The notes: generated from the sequence alone by a model not told the origin. A DNA stretch of 64,000 bases from Aldehydirespirator sp965205155 (GCA_965205155.1 OZ242033.1:2976001-3040000), one strand, 5' to 3'; numbered from the stretch's first letter, positions 32,494 to 48,940 are shown. Translations and numbers: made by a program.

Positions 32494-33369
32494 ATGGCGA
32501 ACACCAAGCCCTCAGCGGCAAGACTGCGGACTGCGGCAGCGGCTCTCATCGCCGCTGCCGCAGTCGCGTCCTGCAGCTCAGACCCCGCCCGCCAAGTCGT
32601 ACCAGCGCCCGCCACGTCAGCGTCGGCGACGTCGAGCGACACCTCGGCCGCCGACCCCACGACTACGGCCGACCCGGAATCGACGCCGGCCGTGGCGACG
32701 GAAGCACCGTCCGCCGCGACGGAGATGTCGACGGCCGACCCGGAAGCACCGACCACCAGCGCCGGAACGACGGTCATCGCGGTGGACCCGTCGGCCCCGG
32801 TCGCCGAGCCCGCCCTGGCCCCCGTCACCACGGCCACCGGTGCCGGTATCGCCGCGGCGTCGTGGGACTACTCGCCACTGGTGGACCACTTGAGCCTCGA
32901 CGCGGTCAACGACACCCGGATGCAAGCGCCCAACCCCGCCGTCATCCGCATCCCGAGACTCGGCGTGGAGGCGTCGATCATCCCCCTCGGTCTTCAGGAC
33001 GACGGATCGATCGAGATACCGGAGGACCCGGAGCAGGCGGGCTGGTGGCTGGGCGGCCCAGAGCCGGGCGAGACGGGACCGGCCGTGATCCTCGGCCATG
33101 TGGACTCCCAGGAGGAGGGGCCGGCCGTGTTCTTCGACCTGCGGTACATGAAGGCCGGCGACGAGATCCACATCGACCGGGTGGACGGTTCGACCGTCAG
33201 CTACGTCGTCGACTTCCTGGAGAGCCACAACAAGGACGAGTTCCCCACCGACGCGGTCTACGGACCCACCGAGGAGCCGACGCTGAGGCTGGTCACCTGC
33301 GGCGGCGACTTCGATTTCGGCGTGAGGACCTACGAGGAGAACGTCATCGTCTTCGCCTCGCTGGCCTGA
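32494..33369 (+). CDS. Class F-like sortase lipoprotein
   Basis: The 291-residue protein has a lipoprotein signal with lipidation Cys27 (AAAVASCSSD), a long Ala/Thr/Pro/Ser linker to about residue 120, and a sortase domain. Catalytic residues are His202 in ILGHVDS, Cys269 in LVTCGG and Arg278 in GVRTYEENV. Class F sortases are found in actinobacteria and cut LPxTG-like signals; two probable substrates lie directly upstream. A lipid anchor in place of the usual membrane helix is notable. The last base of its stop codon context merges into a dispersed repeat. Confidence 0.88.
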   Translation: MANTKPSAARLRTAAAALIAAAAVASCSSDPARQVVPAPATSASATSSDTSAADPTTTADPESTPAVATEAPSAATEMSTADPEAPTTSAGTTVIAVDPSAPVAEPALAPVTTATGAGIAAASWDYSPLVDHLSLDAVNDTRMQAPNPAVIRIPRLGVEASIIPLGLQDDGSIEIPEDPEQAGWWLGGPEPGETGPAVILGHVDSQEEGPAVFFDLRYMKAGDEIHIDRVDGSTVSYVVDFLESHNKDEFPTDAVYGPTEEPTLRLVTCGGDFDFGVRTYEENVIVFASLA

Positions 33370-33428
33370 GGCCGAGCTTGCGAGGCCGTGGCCCGAGCGG
33401 CCCGTGAGCGCAGCGAACAAGAGCGGGA
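33368..33428 (+). repeat. Dispersed repeat, copy 4 (short form)
   Basis: Short form: GAGGCCGAGC, TTGCGAGG, GGCCGTGGCCCGAGC and GCGAACAAGAGCGGG. Its first two bases form part of the sortase stop codon TGA. CCTGA occurs on both sides (33365-33369 and 33432-33436), a possible target duplication. It separates the sortase from the convergent nuclease-like gene. Confidence 0.92.
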
Positions 33429-33436
33429 ATACCTGA

Positions 33437-35122
33437 TCAGCAGACCGCGATCTCCGAAGCGGCCGGGGACAGGGCCACGAGGTCGCAGAACGTGGCCTTG
33501 GACACGAGCCACCGCCCACCGTCCAGCACCGCCTCGCCGATCCGGCCCGCGAATATGACCTGGTCGTTCAACAGGATCGAGTAGGCGACCTCGGCAGTGG
33601 TGTTTGAGGTCCGGGCGATCGAGTCGACCCGGCCGCGGACGGCGGCGCCCGCGTCCCCGGAGCTCTCGAACGTGAGGCGGGCGGCCTCCCGCATCCCGGC
33701 GAAGTCCTCGATCTGGTCGATGCGAGCCTCGATGTCGGCGATGGACCCGTCGAAGAAGATCTCGAACGCGGTGGTGATCGCCTCGGCTGCGACCGAATCC
33801 ACGGGGCGGTCCTCAGGTTCGGCGGGTGGCTCGGGCTCGTCGGGCAGGGCCAAGTCCGCCGCGGCCGGATCGACCCCGGCCGCATCGCAGGCCAGGGCGA
33901 GGGCCACGCCGGTGTGGTCGGACGGGAAAGCCAACTCGCCGGGCGCAGGCTCGGCGTTGAACAACCCAGTGCCATCGGACACCGCGCAGTCCCGACCTTC
34001 GGCCGAGTACAGCAGGTAGTCGATGCGGCTCCGCTGCCGGCTGTCCGGATCCCCCATGTCGGCCAGAGTCGTGTCGTCGCGGCCTGCCGTGCAACCCGCA
34101 CCGGTGGCCCTATCGCATTCCGGATGTCCCGCGGCTAGGTGCGAGTCAACGAAGGAGGCTTCTTCGAACACCGCCACCGTCGGGCTGCCGGCCACGTCGT
34201 TCAGATCGCCCCCGACGACCGTCACGCCGCCGGGCACGGCCGCCTCGCGGGCGAACTCGAGCACCTGCCGGGCCTGACACGCTCGCAGGCTCCCGGCCGG
34301 ATCGCACGGCGGCGGGCACAGCTCGACGCTGCAGTCCCGGTCGTCGCTCCCCGAGGCCAGGTGGGTGGTCAGGAAGTCCACCACCCCGATCGGCGATACG
34401 ACCCTCACCAGGTATGCCGAGCGGAACCGGTCGGCCAGCACCCGTCGCTGCGCGCCGACCACCTCCAGGGTGGTGAGCACGACCTCCCGGTCAAGTCCAG
34501 GATCGTCGTCCCACACGACCTCGTAGCCACAGCTGGCAGCTTCAGCCTCGACCAGGCCCGCAATCCGCTGGTTGGCCTCCTGGATCGACACCAACTCCGG
34601 GCACTCAGCCGCCGCGAGTTGGTCCATGAACAGCGACACCCGCTCCGTAACCGCACACGAGTCACTCTCCAGCGAACACCCCACCCCATGCAGGATGTTC
34701 TGGCTTACGAACCGCACCGTCACATGCTCAACAGACTCCTCTTCAACAGCCTCCGGCTCGACTGCAGGCTCCACTACCTCGCTCGGCTCCTCAGGAACCG
34801 GCTCGGTCGTAGCCGGAACCTCAGCAACCTCCTCCTCGGAGCCCTGAGCCTCAACAGCCGCTCCATCATCAGGCTCAGGCTCCGGTGGTGACGGCTCGAC
34901 GACAGGAACGAGATCTTCTCCCCCACCAGGGCTGTCCGATCCGCACCCCGAGACAACCACCGACAGAACCGTCACAACGGCCGCTGCGAGCCGGAGCGCG
35001 GCCCGCCAGGCCGGGGGGTGGCGCAGTGTCCGGGCGGTCGACAATGGGCGCCAGCCCGTCGACCGCACGGATGCTGCGACAGGACCCGCCGGCCGGGACG
35101 CACCACCAGCAGGCCCAGTCAA
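33437..35122 (-). CDS. Lipoprotein with endonuclease/exonuclease/phosphatase-family domain
   Basis: Of the 561 residues, the first 60 end in a lipobox (LSVVVSGCGS). A long acidic Glu/Pro linker (about 65-130) follows, encoded by locally less GC-rich sequence. The main domain has VRFVSQNILHGVG, LVSIQEANQRI, VVGGDLNDVAGSP and FPSDHTGVALAL, the metal and His positions of the EEP superfamily. A C-terminal domain of about 110 residues (AAEAITTAFEIFFDGSIADI onward) resembles NTF2/SnoaL-like folds. It may cut extracellular nucleic acid or phosphoesters. The start may lie a little downstream of 35122. Confidence 0.8.
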   Translation of the reverse strand: MTGPAGGASRPAGPVAASVRSTGWRPLSTARTLRHPPAWRAALRLAAAVVTVLSVVVSGCGSDSPGGGEDLVPVVEPSPPEPEPDDGAAVEAQGSEEEVAEVPATTEPVPEEPSEVVEPAVEPEAVEEESVEHVTVRFVSQNILHGVGCSLESDSCAVTERVSLFMDQLAAAECPELVSIQEANQRIAGLVEAEAASCGYEVVWDDDPGLDREVVLTTLEVVGAQRRVLADRFRSAYLVRVVSPIGVVDFLTTHLASGSDDRDCSVELCPPPCDPAGSLRACQARQVLEFAREAAVPGGVTVVGGDLNDVAGSPTVAVFEEASFVDSHLAAGHPECDRATGAGCTAGRDDTTLADMGDPDSRQRSRIDYLLYSAEGRDCAVSDGTGLFNAEPAPGELAFPSDHTGVALALACDAAGVDPAAADLALPDEPEPPAEPEDRPVDSVAAEAITTAFEIFFDGSIADIEARIDQIEDFAGMREAARLTFESSGDAGAAVRGRVDSIARTSNTTAEVAYSILLNDQVIFAGRIGEAVLDGGRWLVSKATFCDLVALSPAASEIAVC

Positions 35123-35127
35123 CGGCT

Positions 35128-36591
35128 CTACCTCAACGGCATCGAGGTTGGCTCAACCACCGCGGGCAGGTCGGTCGAGCCGGTCAGGTAGGCGTCCACC
35201 GCCGCCGCGCAGGCTCGACCCTCGGCTATGGCCCAGACGATGAGGCTCTGGCCCCGTCCCATGTCACCGCACACATACACGCCACCAACGTTGGTGGCCC
35301 AGTCATCGTCACGGGCCACGTTGCCCCGCGTGTCGAGCTCCACCCCGAACTGCTCGAGCAGCGGCCCCTGCTCGGGACCTGTGAAGCCCATGGCCAGCAG
35401 TACAAGGTCGGCACCGATCTCCTCCTCAGTGCCCGGGATCGGGTCGAATCGCATCCGACCGTCCTGGAACGACTGCTCGACCCGGATTGTGGCCAGCGCG
35501 GCCAGGTTGCCTTCGCCGTCGCCTATGAACTCGGTGGTGTTGATGGCGTAGTCGCGCTCTCCGCCCTCCTCGTGAGCCGACGACACCCGGTAGATCATGG
35601 GCCAGGTCGGCCACGGGTTGGCGTCGGGACGCTCGTCGGGCGGGCGGGGCATGATCTCGAACTGCCGGATCGAGGCGGCCCGCTGGCGATGGGCGGTTCC
35701 CAGGCAATCGGCCCCGGTGTCGCCCCCGCCGATGATCACCACCCGCTTGCCCTCCGCGGATATGGGCGACGACTCGAGATCGCCCTCCTGCACCCGGTTG
35801 GCCAGCGGCAGGTACTCCATGGCCTGGTGCACGCCCCGCAGTTCGCGGCCCGGGATGGGAAGGTCGCGCCAGGCCGTGGCCCCGCACGCCAGGACGACCG
35901 CATCAAAGTCATCCTGCAACTCTGCCGCGGTCACGTCGGTGCCCACATCGACCCCGGCACGGAACCCGGTTCCCTCGGCCTCCATCTGGGCCAACCGGCG
36001 CTCGAGGTGGCGCTTCTCCATCTTGAACTCGGGGATCCCGTAGCGGAGCAGGCCTCCGATACGGTCGGCCCGCTCGAAGACCACCACCTCGTGTCCGGCC
36101 CTCGTCAGCTGCTGAGCCGCAGCCAGCCCGGCCGGTCCTGATCCCACCACGGCCACGCAGTGACCGGTACGAACGGCGGGGGGCTGGGGAACGATCCAGC
36201 CCTCGGCCCAGGCCCGGTCGACGATCTCCACCTCGACCTGCTTGATGGTGACCGGCGGCTCGTGGATGCCCAGCACGCAGGCCGCCTCGCACGGTGCGGG
36301 GCACAGCCGGCCGGTGAACTCCGGGAAGTTGTTGGTGGCGTGCAGGCGCTCGATGGCCCGCCGCCAGTGCCCCCGGTACACCAGGTCGTTCCAGTCGGGG
36401 ATCAGGTTACCGAGGGGACAGCCGCTGTTGCAGAACGGGATGCCGCAGTCCATGCAGCGCGACGCCTGCTGCCGGAGCTTGCCCTCACCGAAGTCCTCGT
36501 ACACCTCGCGCCAGTCGCGCAGCCGCACCGGCACCGGCCGGCGGGTCGGAAGCTCCCGGCTGTGCAGAAGGAAGCCCCGCGGGTCGGCCAT
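35128..36591 (-). CDS. gltD: Glutamate synthase small subunit
   Basis: The 487-residue protein has N-terminal cluster cysteines (CMDCGIPFCNSGCPLGNLIP and CPAPCEAAC), an FAD motif VVGSGPAGLAAAQQL and an NADPH motif VIIGGGDTGADCLG, ending CGDMGRGQSLIVWAIAEGR. It passes electrons from NADPH to GltB. It lies 13 bases downstream of gltB on the same strand, the usual order. Confidence 0.96.
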   Translation of the reverse strand: MADPRGFLLHSRELPTRRPVPVRLRDWREVYEDFGEGKLRQQASRCMDCGIPFCNSGCPLGNLIPDWNDLVYRGHWRRAIERLHATNNFPEFTGRLCPAPCEAACVLGIHEPPVTIKQVEVEIVDRAWAEGWIVPQPPAVRTGHCVAVVGSGPAGLAAAQQLTRAGHEVVVFERADRIGGLLRYGIPEFKMEKRHLERRLAQMEAEGTGFRAGVDVGTDVTAAELQDDFDAVVLACGATAWRDLPIPGRELRGVHQAMEYLPLANRVQEGDLESSPISAEGKRVVIIGGGDTGADCLGTAHRQRAASIRQFEIMPRPPDERPDANPWPTWPMIYRVSSAHEEGGERDYAINTTEFIGDGEGNLAALATIRVEQSFQDGRMRFDPIPGTEEEIGADLVLLAMGFTGPEQGPLLEQFGVELDTRGNVARDDDWATNVGGVYVCGDMGRGQSLIVWAIAEGRACAAAVDAYLTGSTDLPAVVEPTSMPLR

Positions 36592-36604
36592 CAGCCTGCC
36601 CGGC

Positions 36605-41284
<4,680 letters not shown>

Positions 41285-41475
41285 CGGTGTCCTCGCGGGA
41301 GGTCGGATCGTCGTTGGCCGCGTCCCTCGGGCAGAACTGGCGTGCCCGAACCGTGGCATGCACGGGCGGCGACAGACATCATTGGCCGCTCACCGCGCGA
41401 AACGCGTCTCCACAACCTACCGGACAGTCCCCCCAAACCGTCAAGTCCGGAGGCGGACCCGGATCAGCGGAGGAC

Positions 41476-43134
41476 CTATACGTCTACATCGTCGGATTCG
41501 TCGTCGGACCTGGACTCGGCGATGGCCTCCAGACGGTGCGCCGCCCAACGGACGGAGTGACGGCCCTGCCGCACCGAGCCGCGGTAGGCGCCCGCGACGA
41601 GGCCGACGCCGGTCAGCAGGATCGGGAAGATCTCCAGCCGGCCGATCACCATCAGCAGGGCCAGCACCAGCCTCGCCGGCTGGGTGAAGGCGACCGCGTA
41701 GTTGGAGGTCGGACCGGCCTCACCCAGTGCCGGTCCCATATTCCCCAGCGCCGACACGACCGCGCCCAGCGAGGTCTCCAGCTCCCCACCGAGCGAGGTG
41801 AGGGCCAGCAGCCCGGCCATCATCAGCAGGAAGTGCAGCAGGAAGAAACCGGTGGCCCGCGACACGACGGTCTCACGGACGCTGTCGGTGCCGAGCCGGA
41901 TCGGGATGATGGCTCGGGGCGTCTGGGTGTGCTGGATCGACCGCAGCATCATCAGGCCCAGCACCCTCATACGCATCACCTTGATGCCGCCCGACGTCGA
42001 GCCGGTGCAGCCGCCCACCACCATCAGGAACAGCAGGACCAGTTGCGCCCCGGCCACCCAGGCGACGTAGTCGGCGGGCGAGCCCGGTCCGGTCGCATTG
42101 GACAGCCCGGTGCTGGTCCCCAGCGACACCACGGTGAACACCGCGGCCCGGATCGACGACCCAAGGGGCAGCCCGTTCTCAAGCCAGATGATGATCACGA
42201 TGACGGCCGAGCAGGCAGCCAGCATGGTCAGGTACGTGCGGAACTCGCTGTTGCGGTGGTAGGGCAGGGTGCGGGCAGCGACTAGACGCCAGTGCAGCGA
42301 GAAGCTGGTACCGCCCAGGATCATGAACACGATCGCGACGGTCTCCACCGCCACGCTGTCGTAGTGGCCGATCGAGTCGGCGTGCACCGAGAAGCCTCCG
42401 GTGGCCGCGACCGTGAACGCGTGGGCCACCGCGTCGTAGAGGGAGGAGAAGCCGTCCGCCGCGTAGAACGCCATCGCCGCGCAGGCCGTGAAGCCGATGT
42501 AGACCATCCAGAGCCTCCGGGCCGTCTCGCTCACCCTGGGGGCGAGACGGTCCGAGGACGTGCCCGGCAACTCCGCGGTGATGAGCTCCAGGCCGCCGAC
42601 GCCGAGGAACGGCAGCACCGCCACCGCCAGCACCACCACGCCCATGCCCCCGTACCAGTGGGTGAGCTGGCGGTACATCATCAGGCCGCGGCCCGGGGAC
42701 TCGAAGTCCGACAGGACGGTGGAGCCGCTGGCCGAGAAGCCCGACGCCGACTCGAACACACTGTTGACGACCTGCTCGACGAACCCGACGCCGGGAGCGG
42801 CGAAGATCCCGGCCAGCACGAACGGAAGGGCGCCCACCACGGTCGTCAGGATCCATGTCCAGGAGACGGTGGCGAAGACCTGGCGCATGCGGATCGAGCC
42901 CGGAACGGTGGCGTACCACAGCAACCCTCCCGCCGTGCCGGCCAGCAGCGCCGACACTCCCAGCGCCATCGTGTCCCGCCGGCTGGTGACCGCCTCCAGG
43001 AGCGTGCAACCCAGCATCCCGAGCGACACCGCAGCCAGGGCGATGCCGAGGATGTGCGAGGTCGTGGAGGCGAACCGGTCCTTCAGCGGGTTCGGACCGA
43101 CCGGCGCGGCCCCGAGAGGCAGGTCGCTAGTCAT
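41476..43134 (-). CDS. trkH: TrkH-family potassium uptake protein
   Basis: The 552-residue membrane protein shows the four pore-type repeats of TrkH/KtrB: FESASGFSASGSTVL, FTVAATGGFSVHADSI, TVVSLGTSTGLSNAT and ALGNMGPALGEAG. GGCTGSTSGGIKVMRMRVL is the conserved loop after the third repeat. It conducts K+ into the cell with TrkA as regulator. It overlaps the upstream trkH-like gene by eight bases. The 191-base gap to gltB holds gltB's leader; I see no further gene. Confidence 0.93.
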   Translation of the reverse strand: MTSDLPLGAAPVGPNPLKDRFASTTSHILGIALAAVSLGMLGCTLLEAVTSRRDTMALGVSALLAGTAGGLLWYATVPGSIRMRQVFATVSWTWILTTVVGALPFVLAGIFAAPGVGFVEQVVNSVFESASGFSASGSTVLSDFESPGRGLMMYRQLTHWYGGMGVVVLAVAVLPFLGVGGLELITAELPGTSSDRLAPRVSETARRLWMVYIGFTACAAMAFYAADGFSSLYDAVAHAFTVAATGGFSVHADSIGHYDSVAVETVAIVFMILGGTSFSLHWRLVAARTLPYHRNSEFRTYLTMLAACSAVIVIIIWLENGLPLGSSIRAAVFTVVSLGTSTGLSNATGPGSPADYVAWVAGAQLVLLFLMVVGGCTGSTSGGIKVMRMRVLGLMMLRSIQHTQTPRAIIPIRLGTDSVRETVVSRATGFFLLHFLLMMAGLLALTSLGGELETSLGAVVSALGNMGPALGEAGPTSNYAVAFTQPARLVLALLMVIGRLEIFPILLTGVGLVAGAYRGSVRQGRHSVRWAAHRLEAIAESRSDDESDDVDV

Positions 43135-44731
43135 CGGCGCGAGTCGATTCGCCCGGGGTCTCGCGGCGGCGGGACGCCAGCCGGACGGAGAAACGGACCC
43201 GCCGCTGCATCGTCCTGTAGGTGTTCAGTACGAGGCCGACACCGGCCAGCACCGGGGGCACCGACATCCGGCCGCCCAACATCAGCGGCACCAGGGCCAG
43301 CCGCTCTGCCCGGCCCACACCTTCGAGCAGGCCGAAGGCGCCGATCTCCCCCACCGCAGGACCGAAGGTGGTCACCGCGCTCACCGACCCCCACACGCTG
43401 CCCAGCAACGACACACCCGAGACGCCCAGCAGCATCGCCCCGAGCCCCACCAGGACCACGTACGCGACTTGGTGGCCGCCCAGGCGGTCGAGGGTGCGCT
43501 GGGAGAGGGTCTCCTGGTCGCGCCGCACCAGGACGACCGCGTACGGGTCGATCTGGCGGCGCAGCTCTCCCCCCGCCGAGCCCATCAGAAGCTGGACTCG
43601 CATGACCCGCATGCCCCCGCCGGCCGAGCCCATCATTGAGCCGATCCCGACCGCGACCAGCATGATCACCGTGGTCGCGGTCCCCCACCCCGTCCAGTCG
43701 ACGACCGCGAAGCCGGTGGTGCTCATGGCCGACACCGCCATGAAGCCGGCCTCGCCCCAGCCGACGCCCCGGTGCAGGGCCATCGCGGCCGTCGCCACCG
43801 CGAGCAGCACGACGAACGCCCTGAGCTCCTGGGAGCGCCAGAGGGGACGGAGCCGGCCCCGGGCGATCCACCAGATCACGAAGATTCCCGCGCCGGCCAG
43901 GAACATCCCGGCGCCGGCGACCGCCTGGGTGGCACCCCCGTAGCCGGCCAGCGAGTCGGCCCGACCGGTGAAGCCCCCGGTGGAGGCGGTGCCCATACCC
44001 ACTACCAGCGCCTCGGTGACACCGAGCCCGGTCAGCAGGTAGGCGACCACGCAGGCCGCGGTGAAGCCCGAGTACAGGATGAGCACCCGGCGCCGTCCCG
44101 TCCCGGCGCTGGGCACGAGGTCCAGCCCCCTGCGCCCGGTGGTGTAGCCGATCAGGGCCGTGGACCGCAGCACGGCCGGGAGGGTCACCACCCCGATCCA
44201 CACCGCCACCAGACCCCCAACCCAGCTGGTGGCCGCCCTGAACAGCAGGACCGACCGCGACGCCTCGGCGGCATCCAGGAGGGTGAGCGATGTGGTGGTG
44301 AAGCCGGCTGCGGACTCGACCAGGGCGTCGTCGAGGCGGGCCAGGCCGCCGGTGGCGGCATAGAGGACCGTGCCGAACAGCACCAGCACCGTCCAGAGGA
44401 GGCCGATGCCGGCGAACACCCGGCCTGTTCCGGGCCGGTCCGGCGGCGCGACCCGCCGTCTGGCCACGGCTGCGAGGACCGCGCACACCGCCCCTACGCA
44501 GGCGAACGTCACTGCGTCGGCGTTGTCGTCGCCGATTCCGGCGAGGCCGCACACCATGGTGGCCACGCCGAGCACGAGGCCCGCATCGATGATCGAGGCG
44601 AACGCCCAGGACACGATCCGGGCCGGCGGCCGCTCCGTGGGACCGGGGAGCAGGGGGCGGGTGCGACGCAGACCGCCCAAGCGTCTCAAGCCGCCGGCCG
44701 GTCGACCCCCCGCACTGCCTAGGCGTCGCAC
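43127..44731 (-). CDS. Second, divergent TrkH-family protein
   Basis: The 534-residue protein has the same layout as its neighbour: ESAAGFTTTSLTLLDA, GTASTGGFTGRADSL, SAMSTTGFAVVDW and TTFGPAVGEIG as pore segments, and IGSMMGSAGGGMRVMRVQLL as the loop. The loop lacks the usual CxGST cysteine box. Two TrkH-like genes in tandem could form distinct homodimers, or a mixed dimer; that is inference. It overlaps trkA by 13 bases. Confidence 0.88.
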   Translation of the reverse strand: MRRLGSAGGRPAGGLRRLGGLRRTRPLLPGPTERPPARIVSWAFASIIDAGLVLGVATMVCGLAGIGDDNADAVTFACVGAVCAVLAAVARRRVAPPDRPGTGRVFAGIGLLWTVLVLFGTVLYAATGGLARLDDALVESAAGFTTTSLTLLDAAEASRSVLLFRAATSWVGGLVAVWIGVVTLPAVLRSTALIGYTTGRRGLDLVPSAGTGRRRVLILYSGFTAACVVAYLLTGLGVTEALVVGMGTASTGGFTGRADSLAGYGGATQAVAGAGMFLAGAGIFVIWWIARGRLRPLWRSQELRAFVVLLAVATAAMALHRGVGWGEAGFMAVSAMSTTGFAVVDWTGWGTATTVIMLVAVGIGSMMGSAGGGMRVMRVQLLMGSAGGELRRQIDPYAVVLVRRDQETLSQRTLDRLGGHQVAYVVLVGLGAMLLGVSGVSLLGSVWGSVSAVTTFGPAVGEIGAFGLLEGVGRAERLALVPLMLGGRMSVPPVLAGVGLVLNTYRTMQRRVRFSVRLASRRRETPGESTRADD

Positions 44732-46071
44732 GTCAACAGCCGATGGACCTCCCTCACCGAGCCCGGAGTGGCGAAGGCGACCACATGGTCGCGTCCGCGC
44801 AGCCGGCTCCGGCCGCGGGCGATCTGCGGCTTGCCGTCGCGCACAATGGCCCCGATGAGCACACCCTTGGGCAGCTTGAGATCCTTCACGAGAGCGTTGT
44901 CGGCGGGGCAGCCCTTCTCCACTTCGAGCTCCAGCACCTCGGCGTCGGACTCCAGGAAGGTGGCCACCGCGGCCACATCGCCGCGCACGAAGCGCATCAC
45001 GCCGTCGGCGGTGGCGGTTCGGGGCGACAGGGCCACGTCGACACCGGCGGAGTCCAGCAGCGAGAGCAGGGCCAGCTTGTGCACCACCGCGATCGTCTCC
45101 GACGCACCCACGGACTTGGCGTAGAGGCAGGCCAGGATGTTCGACTCGTCCTCGCCGGTCAACGCAGCCACCGCGTCGAACCGGCCGAGGTTGGTCTCCT
45201 CGAGGAGGTCGGCGTCGGTTATGTCGCCCTCGAACACCTGCACATCGGGCAGGCGCTCGGCCAACTCCAGGGCCCGCTGTGCGTCGCGCTCGACGATGAC
45301 CACCTCCACTCCCCTCGACACCAGCCGGGCCGCCAGCATCTCGCCGGTGCGACCCCCGCCCAGCAGCAGCACGTGGCGGACCGCACCGGTTCCCAGGCCC
45401 AGGAGTTTGGCCACCCGGTGACGGGCCCGCCGCTTGCAGACCACCCGCACCAGGTCGTCCTCCAGCAGCATGTAGTCGGCGCGGGGTATGTAGGTGTCCT
45501 CGCCCCGCGAGATCGACCCGACCATGAACTCCCAGTCGGGCTCGTACTCGGCGGCGATCTCCGACAGGCGCCGGCCCACGATGGGGGCGTCGGCCTCGAG
45601 GCGGGCGCCGATCACGATGGCCTCCCCCTGGGCCATGACCGCGATCTCCGATGCCCCCGGGTAGTCGAGCAGGTTCAGGATCCGCTCCGCGGTCTGGCGG
45701 TCGGGATCTATGACGAGGTCGGCACCGAACGCTTGGCGCAGCTCCGCCGACGCCCGGCTGCGCAACTCCTCGGACTCGATGCGCACGATCGTCTTGTCCA
45801 CGCCGCGCTGCTTGGCGATCAACGACGCCACCAGGTTCACCTCGTCGTTGCTGGTGAGGGACACCACCAGATCGCAGCTGTCCAGTCCGGCGTCGGTGAG
45901 GACGCTGGGATGGGTTCCACTGCCCTCCACGGTGAGCACGTCGAGCTCGGCGCCTAGTTGGCGCAGCCGGTTGGCGTCGACGTCGACCACCGAGACGTTG
46001 TGGCGCTCGTGGCTGAGGCGGGCGGCCACGTAGGAGCCGACCTCGCCGGCCCCAACGACGATGACATGCAC
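44719..46071 (-). CDS. trkA: TrkA potassium uptake regulator
   Basis: The 450-residue protein has two RCK units, each an NAD-binding Rossmann domain (MHVIVVGAGEVGSYVAARLS and VLLLGGGRTGEMLAARLV) followed by a TrkA-C domain. It forms the cytosolic ring that gates TrkH according to nucleotide state. It heads an overlapping three-gene operon trkA-trkH2-trkH. Confidence 0.94.
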   Translation of the reverse strand: MHVIVVGAGEVGSYVAARLSHERHNVSVVDVDANRLRQLGAELDVLTVEGSGTHPSVLTDAGLDSCDLVVSLTSNDEVNLVASLIAKQRGVDKTIVRIESEELRSRASAELRQAFGADLVIDPDRQTAERILNLLDYPGASEIAVMAQGEAIVIGARLEADAPIVGRRLSEIAAEYEPDWEFMVGSISRGEDTYIPRADYMLLEDDLVRVVCKRRARHRVAKLLGLGTGAVRHVLLLGGGRTGEMLAARLVSRGVEVVIVERDAQRALELAERLPDVQVFEGDITDADLLEETNLGRFDAVAALTGEDESNILACLYAKSVGASETIAVVHKLALLSLLDSAGVDVALSPRTATADGVMRFVRGDVAAVATFLESDAEVLELEVEKGCPADNALVKDLKLPKGVLIGAIVRDGKPQIARGRSRLRGRDHVVAFATPGSVREVHRLLTCDA

Positions 46072-46107
46072 GACTATGTTCTAGCGCCTCGGACGTGGCC
46101 AGCGCGA

Positions 46108-46704
46108 TCAGTCAAGCAGCCCGCCGTCGGCGATCACGATGCCGGCGTCGGTGGCGACTGCGTCGAGAGGCACGTCCCACGGCTCGAGGGGGACCTCGTC
46201 GACCTGCTGGAACGAGTAGGCGACGCCGATGGCCGCGGGCCTGGCCGTTCCCGGCCCGGAAGGCAGCGGCGCCAGGGCCCGGTCATAGAACCCGCTGCCC
46301 TGCCCCAGCCGGTGACAGCGCCCGTCGAAGGCAGTCAGGGGCACCAGGACTGCATCGTGGTCGGCAAGGGCCACCGGCTCGCCGCCGGCGGGCTCAGGAA
46401 TGCCGAAGGACCCCGGCGCGAGCGACTGGCCCTCGTGCCAAGCCACGAACTCCAGGGCGTCTCCCACGACGCGCGGAACCGTGAACACCTCCCGGCGCGG
46501 GCCGTCCAGCAGCCCGTCGAGCGGGATCTCCCCCCGCACCGCCCGGTAGGCGGCGACGCGGCGGGCCGCGGCAATGACCGGCATCGACTCCAGCCTCCGG
46601 GCCACCGCTGCTCCGGCCTCGACAACGGCCGCGTGGCTCAGTCCCGCCCGCCTGGCCCTCATGTCGGCCCGGAGTCGGGCCTTGGCGTCCCGCGGTGTCG
46701 ACAT
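46108..46704 (-). CDS. 5-formyltetrahydrofolate cyclo-ligase
   Basis: The ATG at 46704 (MSTPRDAKARLRADMRARRA) gives 198 residues. Signature elements are the N-terminal basic helix for ATP and GQGSGFYDRALAPLP near the end. It recycles 5-formyl-THF to methenyl-THF. It is divergent from hppA with a 54-base gap. The longer open frame upstream lies in hppA antisense and is not real. Confidence 0.9.
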   Translation of the reverse strand: MSTPRDAKARLRADMRARRAGLSHAAVVEAGAAVARRLESMPVIAAARRVAAYRAVRGEIPLDGLLDGPRREVFTVPRVVGDALEFVAWHEGQSLAPGSFGIPEPAGGEPVALADHDAVLVPLTAFDGRCHRLGQGSGFYDRALAPLPSGPGTARPAAIGVAYSFQQVDEVPLEPWDVPLDAVATDAGIVIADGGLLD

Positions 46705-46758
46705 TGCCCAAGGGTAGGCTCGTGCGCCGTCCCCAGCCTCCAGAAGAGGAGCAGTCTC

Positions 46759-48867
<2,109 letters not shown>

Positions 48868-48940
48868 GTCTCGGAGGACGGCTCTCCCGGCCGGCGGGTC
48901 CTGTCGTCGGGCTAGGTGTTCGCGGCTGCGGGCCTCCCTG

